Shown: positions 1-6,153 of the stretch, one piece after another
Numbering within the stretch: position 1 is the first letter of the stretch
Layout of the letters: every line of letters starts with the position of its first letter
NCBI GenBank assembly: GCA_938022345.1
Contig: CALIEP010000347.1
Location: 1-8,464, forward strand
Length of the DNA stretch: 8,464 bases
Origin: an uncultured Actinomyces sp.
GTDB lineage: Bacteria > Actinomycetota > Actinomycetes > Actinomycetales > Actinomycetaceae
Reading direction: 5' to 3'
Program-made: the position numbers and the translations under genes
Notes under the pieces: model-generated
The model's input: only the letters and a program-made list of their open reading frames with translations
Told to the model about the DNA's origin: nothing
The model's database searches: none

Positions 1-51
1 CGCGACCCTCACCTTGGCAAGGTGATGCTCTACCAACTGAGCCACATCCGC
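1..51 (-). tRNA. tRNA-Gly (anticodon GCC), 3' part cut off by window edge
   Basis: Read on the minus strand, the sequence begins GCGGATGTGGCTCAGTTGG at position 51, which is a glycine acceptor stem and D arm. The anticodon arm follows, with stem TCACC/GGTGA and loop TTGCCAA, giving anticodon GCC at plus-strand 16-18. Such a tRNA decodes GGC and GGU glycine codons. The variable region is present, but the T arm and 3' acceptor strand lie outside the window, so acceptor pairing and an encoded CCA cannot be checked. Upstream there is a weak promoter-like arrangement on the minus strand: TTGTGT at 118-113, then an 18-nt gap, then TAGCCT at 94-89. This would give a leader of about 30 nt. The identity is confident; the promoter is only a suggestion. 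Confidence 0.93.
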
Positions 52-57
52 GTTATC

Positions 58-75
58 AAACCGTCGGAACGGTTT
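58..75. repeat. 7-bp perfect inverted repeat upstream of the tRNA
   Basis: AAACCGT (58-64) and ACGGTTT (69-75) are exact reverse complements around the 4-nt loop CGGA. The element ends 6 nt before the 5' end of the tRNA-Gly gene, so it would fall in the tRNA precursor leader if transcription starts near position 82. It could help 5' processing, act as an operator, or be coincidental. There is no T tract on either side, so it does not look like a terminator. Confidence 0.45.
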
Positions 76-222
76 CGCAACGGATGAAAGGCTAACAGGG
101 TTTGCACCTCGAACACAAATCAAGACGGCGTGTCCCCGCTCACACCCGATTTTTTCAGCGCACGGCGGCGCGCCTTCCGCTGCCAGATAAAACGGACTCA
201 TAAAGTCGAGGACGTGATCGAA

Positions 223-762
223 GTGGCACCACCCGAGGATTTTCGAACAGCACTCATGTCATTACGCAGTGCTGTTCATCCTCATGTCGAAATTGAGGAA
301 GTTCCCGCACCGCGCGCACTTGCTCCTTTCACTGCTGCACTTGCACTTCGCACGACACAAACCGCCCACGACGAAGCCCTTTCCTTCGGTCGTTTTGTCA
401 TCCTCCACGATCCCAACGGACAAATGGGCTGGAACGGGCCATTCCGTCTTGTCGCACAGCTCCGTGCGCAAATTGATGCTGATATGAGTTCTGATCCCCT
501 TCTTTCTGAAGCACTGTGGAACTGGACTCACGACTGTCTTGAAGAGCGCGGCGCGGGCTTCCATGACCTTACGGGCACTGTGAGCAAAGAAGTGAGCGAA
601 TCTTTCGGAGGCCTGATCCTCATGGGCTCGACACTCGCTGTTGAGATTCGCGTTTCGCTCACACCAAATACACCCTGGATTGGCGAGCACCTTCTGGCGT
701 GGCAAGATCTCATGTGTCGGATCGCAGGTGTTGAAAATCAACGATTCCTTGAGAGGGCATAG
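223..762 (+). CDS. DUF3000 domain-containing protein
   Basis: This is a small actinobacterial protein of unknown function, 179 residues from the start chosen here. The DUF3000 core is recognisable along its whole length: the PEDFRTAL opening, the EIEEVPAPRALAP block near residues 23-36, LHDPNG near 61-66, the DPLLSEALWNW block near 91-101, SFGG near 127-130 and VEIR near 140-143, then a C-terminal helix with LMCRIAG. No signal peptide or membrane segment is visible, so it is probably cytoplasmic. The frame is open back to a GTG at 130, but residues from there to 222 are Arg-rich, unlike the family, and have no good Shine-Dalgarno sequence. GTG 223 has GAGGA at 208-212 and starts exactly where conservation begins; GTG 214 is another option. 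The RNase D gene follows after 3 nt, so the two are very probably cotranscribed. Family membership is confident; the start is not, and the function is unknown. Confidence 0.87.
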   Translation: MAPPEDFRTALMSLRSAVHPHVEIEEVPAPRALAPFTAALALRTTQTAHDEALSFGRFVILHDPNGQMGWNGPFRLVAQLRAQIDADMSSDPLLSEALWNWTHDCLEERGAGFHDLTGTVSKEVSESFGGLILMGSTLAVEIRVSLTPNTPWIGEHLLAWQDLMCRIAGVENQRFLERA

Positions 763-765
763 AAC

Positions 766-2004
766 GTGCTCATCGAGAATCCCTACGGCATCGCCGTGGG
801 AGACAGCAAGGACCCCGAGCTCATCGCTTTCCCTCGCGAAGGAATCCCAGAAATTATTGACACTCATAGTGCTTTGGAACAGGCTGCGCGGGATCTCTCG
901 GCTTCTTCCCTTCCGCTTGCAGTGGACGTCGAGCGGGCTCAAGGCTTTCGCTATGGTTCTTCGCCCTATCTCCTCCAGCTGCGACGCGAGGACATCGGCT
1001 CCTTCCTGATCGACACAGCGGCTCTCCCCCACCTTGAGTGCCTTCAAGCAAGCATGAACTCGACATGGATTCTGCACGACGCTTCTCAAGACCTCCCGAA
1101 TCTACGTGAGCTCGGCCTGGCAATTCCGGCACTGTTTGATACGCAAGTCGCATCACGCCTACTCGGGATGACTCACTTCGGACTCTCTGCGGTTTGTGAG
1201 CAAGTCTTGGGACTGACACTTGTCAAAGACCACCAAGCCTCGAATTGGTCGGTACGACCCCTTCCAAAGGATTGGCTGCGCTATGCAGTTCTTGATGTTG
1301 AGCTTCTAACTGCTCTTAAAGACTCCCTTGAAGAGCGCATGGATGACCTTGGCCGCACCTCGTGGGCACAGCAGGAGTTTTCGCACATTGCCGAGGCCGC
1401 CCCTCCTTCACCGAAAAAAGATCGTTGGCGTTCAATCTCCGGCATCGGCAAGTTGACCTCCAAACGAGCTCTAGCAATCGCACGTGAGCTTTGGATCGAG
1501 CGTGATGCGATTGCGCGCGAGATCGACCTTGCTCCCGGACGTTTGGTGCGAAACAGCGGAATTATCCACGCTGCTCAACGTCCGCCAAGGACTCGCCACA
1601 ATCTTCTTTCGATTGCCGAATTTCGTTCGCCTCAGGCCCGACGTTACGCGCATCGTTTCCTCGATGCAGTCACTCGCGCACTAGCCCTTCCAGAAAACCA
1701 ACTTCCACCCCGACACCGAACGGAAGACGACGGGCATACTCCTAGCGTTAGGCATTGGCAACGTATTCATGCCGAAGCACATGAGCTTCTTCTCGAGGTT
1801 CGCGAGGCCGTTGCTCAGCAGGCCGAAACCTTAGAAGTTAGTCCAGAAATCGTCCTTGAGCCACGGGTTCAGCGCGCTTTGGCATGGGAACACACCCAAC
1901 AGGGATTGGGAATGACTGTCGATGATTTCCTTGCCGCGCAGGGCGCACGCCCCTGGCAGATCTCGTTGATCTCCATGCCCCTGACCGATCTACTCTCCCG
2001 CTAA
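766..2004 (+). CDS. RNase D family 3'-5' exoribonuclease with HRDC domain
   Basis: This 412-residue protein has a DEDDy exonuclease domain followed by an HRDC nucleic-acid-binding domain. Exo I is D54-V-E56 in LAVDVERAQG. Exo II is D109 in HDASQDL. Exo III is Y173-x3-D177 in RYAVLDVELL. All five metal and catalytic residues are therefore present. The HRDC region spans about residues 222-300, with the usual ELW-x2-RD-x-IAREIDLAPGRL pattern. RNase D enzymes trim 3' ends of tRNA precursors and other structured RNAs using two divalent metals. E. coli RNase D is slightly shorter; actinobacterial members carry a longer C-terminal tail, as here. The start is GTG 766, with GAGAGGG at 751-757, 8 nt upstream, lying inside the end of the DUF3000 gene, which suggests translational coupling. 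The last 15 nt overlap the end of convergent dxs. Substrate specificity in this organism is inferred from the family. Confidence 0.93.
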   Translation: MLIENPYGIAVGDSKDPELIAFPREGIPEIIDTHSALEQAARDLSASSLPLAVDVERAQGFRYGSSPYLLQLRREDIGSFLIDTAALPHLECLQASMNSTWILHDASQDLPNLRELGLAIPALFDTQVASRLLGMTHFGLSAVCEQVLGLTLVKDHQASNWSVRPLPKDWLRYAVLDVELLTALKDSLEERMDDLGRTSWAQQEFSHIAEAAPPSPKKDRWRSISGIGKLTSKRALAIARELWIERDAIAREIDLAPGRLVRNSGIIHAAQRPPRTRHNLLSIAEFRSPQARRYAHRFLDAVTRALALPENQLPPRHRTEDDGHTPSVRHWQRIHAEAHELLLEVREAVAQQAETLEVSPEIVLEPRVQRALAWEHTQQGLGMTVDDFLAAQGARPWQISLISMPLTDLLSR

Positions 2005-3897
2005 AGCCTGACGAATTCTTTCACTGATGCCCTGTGCATGAAGACCAAGGGACTTCACAATGCTTGCTCGGGTAGCCTGCTGAAGAAATTCCTTTGGAAT
2101 ACCAGCAGTGACGACTGGGATCGAGCGCGTCAATGCATTCGAAGAAAGCAGATCACGCAGCGACCACCCAAATCCGCCATCAACTAAGCCATCCTCAACG
2201 CTGAGCACAAGCTCAGCTCCTTCGACAAGGCCAACCAAGGCCTCGGGAACTGGAAGCGCCCAGCGGGGATCGACTACGCGCACGCTCGCCAAGCCATCAT
2301 TCTCAAGAAGAGCAGCTGCTTCCATGGCAGCTGGGACCATTGAGCCCAAGGCAACGATGCAGACCTTTGAGACTTCAGCGTCCTCATCCCAATCTTTGAG
2401 GACATCACAGCCACCCACACGACGAAGCTGAACAATTGGATCAGTCAAGGCACCCTTCGGATAACGAAGGACTGTCGGCGCGTCATCGACCGCTACGGCT
2501 TCGCGCAATTCTTCGCGTAGTGTCGCCTCATCACGCGGGGCAGCAAGGCGTAAGCCAGGAACGGAATTCAGCATCGAAATATCCCACATTCCATTGTGGG
2601 AGGCCCCGTCATCACCAGTAATTCCGGCTCGATCAAGAACAAAGGTTACACCGCAGTGGTGAAGCCCAACATCCATAAGGATTTGATCAAATGCTCGATT
2701 CAGGAAGGTCGCATACACCGCAAAAACCGGGTGCGCTCCAGCGAAAGCCATTCCAGCGGCGGAGGCAACCGCATGCTGTTCCGCGATCCCCACATCAACC
2801 ACGCGCGAAGGGAAGTCTTCCTTGAAGGGGCCCAGGCCAACAGGCAACATCATCGCAGCAGTTAGGCCCACGATATCTTCGCGTTCGTGTGCGATCTGAC
2901 GAATCTCGTCAGCAAAGACACTGGTCCAAGCAAAACGTGCTGGCGCGATAGGAAGTCCGGTTTCCGGATGGATCTTCCCCACTGCGTGGAATCGATCTGC
3001 AATGTCTTCTTCCGCGGGGGTGTAGCCACGTCCCTTCTGCGTCATGACATGGATCAGGACGGGCTCATGCAAAGCTCGCGCACGATTAAAGATCTCTTCC
3101 ATGGCGGCAATATCGTGGCCATTAACAGGTCCGAGGTACTTCAATCCGAGGTCCTCAAACATCGCCTGTGGGATGAGCGCGTCTTTAATACCGCTTTTGA
3201 GGCCGTGAAGAGCTCCGTATGTTGCGCGTCCAGGTTCCCCAAAATTCATCAGAGTTCGTTTACCCCATGACAGCGCCTTTTCATAATTTCGCGAAGAACG
3301 CAGAAGATCAAGATGGCGAGCTACAGCACCAATAGTTGGTGCGTAGGAGCGCCCGTTGTCGTTGACGATGATGATCGCGCGTCGCTTGTGATCGGAAGCA
3401 ATATTGTTTAATGCTTCCCACGCCATCCCACCTGTCAATGCACCATCACCAATGATGCCAATCGTCCATGTTGGATCACCGCGTCGGGATTTTTCGCGGG
3501 AAATACCATCAACCCACGAGAGGGATGAAGATGCGTGTGAGCTTTCAAGAACATCGTGGACGGATTCTTCTCGACTGGGATATCCCGAGAGGCCACCTTC
3601 TTGTCGAAGCTTTGAAAAGTCTTGGCGTCCTGTCAGCAATTTGTGAACGTAAGTCTGATGACCAGTATCAAAGACGATCGTATCTGCAGGTGAACGGAAA
3701 ACACGGTGAAGAGCAATAGTCAATTCAACAACGCCCAAATTTGGCCCAAGGTGCCCGCCTGTCTTTGAGACATCTTCGATGAGCTTTGCGCGAATCTGCG
3801 CCGCTAAATCGTCCATCTGTGCCGCTGGGATACGCCTCAGGTCACTGGGCGAAGAAATCGTACTCAATAAAGAGGCCTGATTTTGGGCATGGGTCAT
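1990..3897 (-). CDS. dxs: 1-deoxy-D-xylulose-5-phosphate synthase
   Basis: This thiamine-diphosphate enzyme condenses pyruvate with glyceraldehyde 3-phosphate to make DXP, the first step of the MEP route to isoprenoids and a precursor for thiamine and pyridoxal. The product is 635 residues, normal for the family, and all parts are present. They include GGHLGPNLG near 47-55, FDTGHQ near 76-81 and SHASSSLSWVDG near 120-131. The ThDP/Mg motif starts with GDG at 150-152 and ends at NDNG 179-182. The catalytic Glu is E373 in VGIAEQHAVASA, and DRAGITG is at 422-428 with DGASHNG at 430-436. The frame is open to 4128, but similarity begins near the ATG at 3897 (MTHAQNQASLLSTI), so that start is chosen. 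No Shine-Dalgarno sequence precedes it; a TAGAAT -10 box ends 7 nt upstream, suggesting a leaderless mRNA. The stop is TAG, and the 3' end overlaps the convergent RNase D gene by 15 bp. Confidence 0.97.
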   Translation of the reverse strand: MTHAQNQASLLSTISSPSDLRRIPAAQMDDLAAQIRAKLIEDVSKTGGHLGPNLGVVELTIALHRVFRSPADTIVFDTGHQTYVHKLLTGRQDFSKLRQEGGLSGYPSREESVHDVLESSHASSSLSWVDGISREKSRRGDPTWTIGIIGDGALTGGMAWEALNNIASDHKRRAIIIVNDNGRSYAPTIGAVARHLDLLRSSRNYEKALSWGKRTLMNFGEPGRATYGALHGLKSGIKDALIPQAMFEDLGLKYLGPVNGHDIAAMEEIFNRARALHEPVLIHVMTQKGRGYTPAEEDIADRFHAVGKIHPETGLPIAPARFAWTSVFADEIRQIAHEREDIVGLTAAMMLPVGLGPFKEDFPSRVVDVGIAEQHAVASAAGMAFAGAHPVFAVYATFLNRAFDQILMDVGLHHCGVTFVLDRAGITGDDGASHNGMWDISMLNSVPGLRLAAPRDEATLREELREAVAVDDAPTVLRYPKGALTDPIVQLRRVGGCDVLKDWDEDAEVSKVCIVALGSMVPAAMEAAALLENDGLASVRVVDPRWALPVPEALVGLVEGAELVLSVEDGLVDGGFGWSLRDLLSSNALTRSIPVVTAGIPKEFLQQATRASIVKSLGLHAQGISERIRQALAGE

Positions 3898-3904
3898 GAG
3901 AGAG

Positions 3905-3910
3905 ATTCTA
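3905..3910 (-). promoter_or_regulatory. Predicted -10 box of a leaderless dxs promoter
   Basis: On the minus strand TAGAAT (3910 to 3905) matches the sigma-70 -10 consensus at five of six positions. Exactly 7 nt separate it from the dxs ATG at 3897, so the expected transcription start falls on or beside the A of the start codon. No purine-rich ribosome site lies between them (CTCTCTC). No good -35 hexamer is visible at 16-19 nt spacing. Leaderless mRNAs with this geometry are common in actinobacteria. The box is seen; its activity is inferred. Confidence 0.55.
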
Positions 3911-4002
3911 GTGTCATGGTGACTGATGAGCCGAAAGAGGCGCGCGAAGAGGACGAGTGTGCAGTGCAATCGGACTTCAAAGCACGTTATCAATGCAGGA
4001 AT

Positions 4003-4008
4003 TAGAAT
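4003..4008 (+). promoter_or_regulatory. Predicted -10 box upstream of the S9 peptidase gene
   Basis: The plus strand carries TAGAAT, the same hexamer as the divergent dxs box, 38 nt before the peptidase ATG at 4047. That would give a leader of roughly 30 nt containing the ribosome-binding site. No convincing -35 element sits 16-19 nt upstream. Confidence is low to moderate. Confidence 0.35.
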
Positions 4009-4033
4009 GAAGGTGCGACGACTTGACGTATAG

Positions 4034-4041
4034 AGAAGGAG
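4034..4041 (+). promoter_or_regulatory. Shine-Dalgarno site deciding the S9 peptidase start
   Basis: AGAAGGAG lies 5 nt before ATG 4047 and is a strong match to the anti-Shine-Dalgarno sequence. It supports ATG 4047 over the in-frame TTG at 4023, which would place this site inside the coding sequence. Confidence 0.75.
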
Positions 4042-4046
4042 ACACG

Positions 4047-4691
4047 ATGAGCGTGCAACGTCCGTATGGACAGTGGGACTCTCCGGTCGAAGCCGATTCC
4101 TACACTCAGACATCAGTGCAGCTGTCACAGGTTCGAGTCGACGAAACCGATACCTACTGGGTTGAAGGTAACCCCCGCGATAACGGTAGAAATACTCTTC
4201 TGCGTGCGGATTCGATGGGGCAAATCTCCGAAGTTCTCCCGCTCATTGATGGTATCCGTCTACCTGACGTCCGCACTCGTGTCCATGAATACGGCGGACG
4301 AGCATACGCGGTTTCTGACGGCTTCATCGTCTTTTCTGATGGATTTGACGGTCGTGTCTACGCCTTTAACACCCGCGATCCGAGGCGCCAGCTGGTTCCG
4401 CTCACTCCTTTGGGCAAAGTTCGCTACGGTGACTTCGAAATCGCCGACGTTCGCGGTTTGGTTTATGCGGTAGCAGAGGACCATTCGAATCCCGGCGAAC
4501 CTGTCAACTCCCTTGTCGCAATTCCCCTGGATGGACGCGCAGCGCGCAATGCTTTCGAAATCATCCCAATTTTTGGTGGATCTGACTTTGTCTCATCCCC
4601 AACCTTGAGTCCCGATGGAACCAAGCTCACTTGGCTTTCATGGAACCACCCCAACATGGCATGGACGCGCTCCGCCCTCCACGTTGGCTAA
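4047..4691 (+). CDS. N-terminal fragment of the broken S9 peptidase (beta-propeller part)
   Basis: This is the only piece of the broken gene that has the gene's own strong ribosome site. If translated it gives 214 residues, opening with YGQWDSPVEADSYTQ and containing the VHEYGG block, then stopping at TAA just after WNHPNMAWTRSALHVG. It contains only propeller blades and no catalytic residue, so it would have no peptidase activity and would probably misfold. It is listed separately because an automatic gene caller would report it as a short gene; it is best read as part of the pseudogene. Confidence 0.45.
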   Translation: MSVQRPYGQWDSPVEADSYTQTSVQLSQVRVDETDTYWVEGNPRDNGRNTLLRADSMGQISEVLPLIDGIRLPDVRTRVHEYGGRAYAVSDGFIVFSDGFDGRVYAFNTRDPRRQLVPLTPLGKVRYGDFEIADVRGLVYAVAEDHSNPGEPVNSLVAIPLDGRAARNAFEIIPIFGGSDFVSSPTLSPDGTKLTWLSWNHPNMAWTRSALHVG

Positions 4692-5108
4692 CTGGATTTC
4701 GAGGGGAAGATCGCAGCCTCTTTAATTTTGGTCGATAAGCCAGAGGTCTGCGTTTATGAACCACGTTGGACTCTTAACGGGGACCTAATCCACGTCGATG
4801 ACTCCTCCGGTTGGGCGAACCTCTATCGCACAGAGGGGTTCCAGTGGAACGATGACGAAGATCAATTCGCCTGGATGACGCGTCTTCGTACACGCCCCTT
4901 TCATCCCAGCGCGCGTGCATTCTCGCATCCCCACTGGCAGCTTGGCCTTCATTCCTACGATAACTTCGACTACGAAACCCTCATTTGTTCATGGGCCGAG
5001 AACGGGACGTGGCATCTGGGCACTGTTCGTCTGGATAACGGTATGTGAGAAGAGTGGCGTACACCGTGGTGGCCGACTGGAAATGTTGCCTGCTACGAAG
5101 GCAATGTT

Positions 5109-6044
5109 GTGACCCTTGCGGACTCTGCAACCCACGAGCCCGCAATCGTTGAGGTTTCTGGTGGGGCATCTCGAGTACTCCGATCTTCCTCTCAAGAGCA
5201 CCTGAGCGATGATCTGATTTCAGTTGCACAAGCGGTTTCATGGACCAGCAGCGACGGAGAGACTGTTCACGGTTTCTACTACGCGCCAAAGAACCCCGAG
5301 TTCGCCGCACCCGAGGGCTCCCTTCCTCCCCTCCTCGTTAATGTGCACGGAGGTCCAACTTCTTCTGCTCGTCCAGGGCTATCAATTGCTGTCCAATACT
5401 GGACCTCTCGCGGATTTGCCTTCCTTGATGTCAACTACCGCGGGTCAACTGGCTACGGTCGGAAGTACCGCCAGCGCCTTAATGGGCACTGGGGTGTCCT
5501 TGATGTGCAAGATTGCGCCGAAGGGGCACAGTACTTAGTTTCCCAAGGACTAGCTGATCCTGAGCGCATTGCAATCAGGGGGCGTTCCTCGGGTGGTTAT
5601 ACGGTTTTGTCGGCCCTTGCTGACAGCGATGTTTTCACCGCAGGCACCTCGCTCTTCGGTATTGGTGACCTGAAGCTGCTCGAAGCAACGACCCATAAGT
5701 TCGAGTCACACTACGACCAATTCCTCATTGGTTCGGATGATCTTTCAGATCCGGTCTGGGCCGAGCGTTCCCCAATCAACAAGGTCGATCAGATCCATGC
5801 ACCACTCCTATTGCTGCAGGGCAGCGAGGATAAGGTCGTTCCTCCCTCTCAAGCAGAATCCATGTTCGAGGCCCTCCGTGACAGTGGCCGTCCAGTGGCT
5901 TTACGTCTCTACCCGGGCGAAGGCCACGGATTCCGTTCAGCAGCAAACATCAAGGATTCATGGGAAAGCGAACTCAGCTTCTACTCGCAGGTCTGGAAGC
6001 TAAACGCGAAGGTACCCGTCAGTCTTGACATCGAAAACCTCTAA
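5109..6044 (+). CDS. C-terminal fragment of the broken S9 peptidase (alpha/beta-hydrolase)
   Basis: From an in-frame GTG at 5109 this piece would encode 311 residues. It starts late in the propeller and covers the entire hydrolase domain. Visible features are NVHGGP near 78-83, DVNYRGSTGYGR near 107-118, the nucleophile S160 in GRSSGG, D241 in GSEDKVVP, and H273 in GEGHGF. The GTG has GAAGG at 5097-5101, 7 nt upstream, a passable ribosome site, so internal initiation is conceivable. A hydrolase domain freed of the propeller could act as an esterase or as an ungated peptidase, but this is speculation. The simplest view is that it is the tail of a pseudogene. Confidence 0.5.
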   Translation: MTLADSATHEPAIVEVSGGASRVLRSSSQEHLSDDLISVAQAVSWTSSDGETVHGFYYAPKNPEFAAPEGSLPPLLVNVHGGPTSSARPGLSIAVQYWTSRGFAFLDVNYRGSTGYGRKYRQRLNGHWGVLDVQDCAEGAQYLVSQGLADPERIAIRGRSSGGYTVLSALADSDVFTAGTSLFGIGDLKLLEATTHKFESHYDQFLIGSDDLSDPVWAERSPINKVDQIHAPLLLLQGSEDKVVPPSQAESMFEALRDSGRPVALRLYPGEGHGFRSAANIKDSWESELSFYSQVWKLNAKVPVSLDIENL

Positions 6045-6046
6045 AG

Positions 6047-6061
6047 CTCGTCCTAGACGAG
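6047..6061. repeat. Small hairpin after the S9 peptidase stop
   Basis: CTCGTC (6047-6052) and GACGAG (6056-6061) form a 6-bp perfect stem with the 3-nt loop CTA, beginning 3 nt after the final TAA of the peptidase frame. It stands just ahead of the much stronger inverted repeat at 6066-6108 and may add to termination or to 3' end stability. Confidence 0.4.
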
Positions 6062-6065
6062 ATTG

Positions 6066-6108
6066 ATGCAGTTGGGGGGCAGGCACAGAGCCTGCCCCCC
6101 AACTGCAT
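6066..6108. terminator. 19-bp perfect inverted repeat, probable bidirectional terminator
   Basis: The arm ATGCAGTTGGGGGGCAGGC (6066-6084) is exactly repeated in inverse at 6090-6108 around the 5-nt loop ACAGA. The stem is GC-rich, with a run of six G:C pairs, and lies between the convergent ends of the S9 peptidase (stop at 6044) and the RNA methyltransferase (stop at 6154). That is the expected place for a shared terminator. Neither flank has a T tract (TGAACTGATAGG on one side, CAATCTCGTC on the other). It is therefore a U-less hairpin of the kind often found in actinobacteria. Termination itself is inferred from form and position. Confidence 0.8.
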
Positions 6109-6153
6109 TGAACTGATAGGTATATTTCCTCAACCTCAGTCCAGCGAAGAAGT

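Larger units (their letters stand above)
4047..6044 (+). pseudogene. S9 family (prolyl oligopeptidase-like) peptidase with two in-frame stops
   Basis: One reading frame runs from ATG 4047 to TAA 6042-6044 and would encode 665 residues, normal for this family. It is interrupted by TAA at 4689-4691 (codon 215) and TGA at 5046-5048 (codon 334). No frameshift is seen, and similarity continues across both stops. The N-terminal part is a beta-propeller with the family signature RVHEYGGRAY near residue 81. The C-terminal alpha/beta-hydrolase keeps NVHGGP, the nucleophile Ser514 in GRSSGG, Asp595 in GSEDKVVP and His627 in GEGHGF. Intact relatives are usually cytoplasmic serine peptidases that cleave short peptides. 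The normally conserved NMPWD motif just before the first stop reads NMAWT, which may reflect relaxed selection. TGA and TAA both end neighbouring genes, so the standard code applies. The likeliest reading is a recent pseudogene; separately translated fragments or sequencing errors are alternatives. Confidence 0.85.

Noticed and set aside
262..1089. A 275-codon open frame on the minus strand opposite DUF3000 and the start of the RNase D gene.
   Set aside because: Its translation is rich in Cys and Arg, has no recognisable domain, and spans the junction of two well-supported plus-strand genes. It is an antisense shadow.
3898..4128. Upstream extension of dxs to the first in-frame start at 4128.
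   Set aside because: The extra 77 residues do not resemble DXS, overlap the start of the divergent peptidase gene, and run across the predicted -10 boxes. The family start matches ATG 3897.
5046..5048. TGA read as selenocysteine or as a reassigned sense codon in the S9 gene.
   Set aside because: S9 peptidases have no known selenocysteine position here, no SECIS-like element was noticed, the permease ends normally in TGA, and a second stop in the same gene is TAA.
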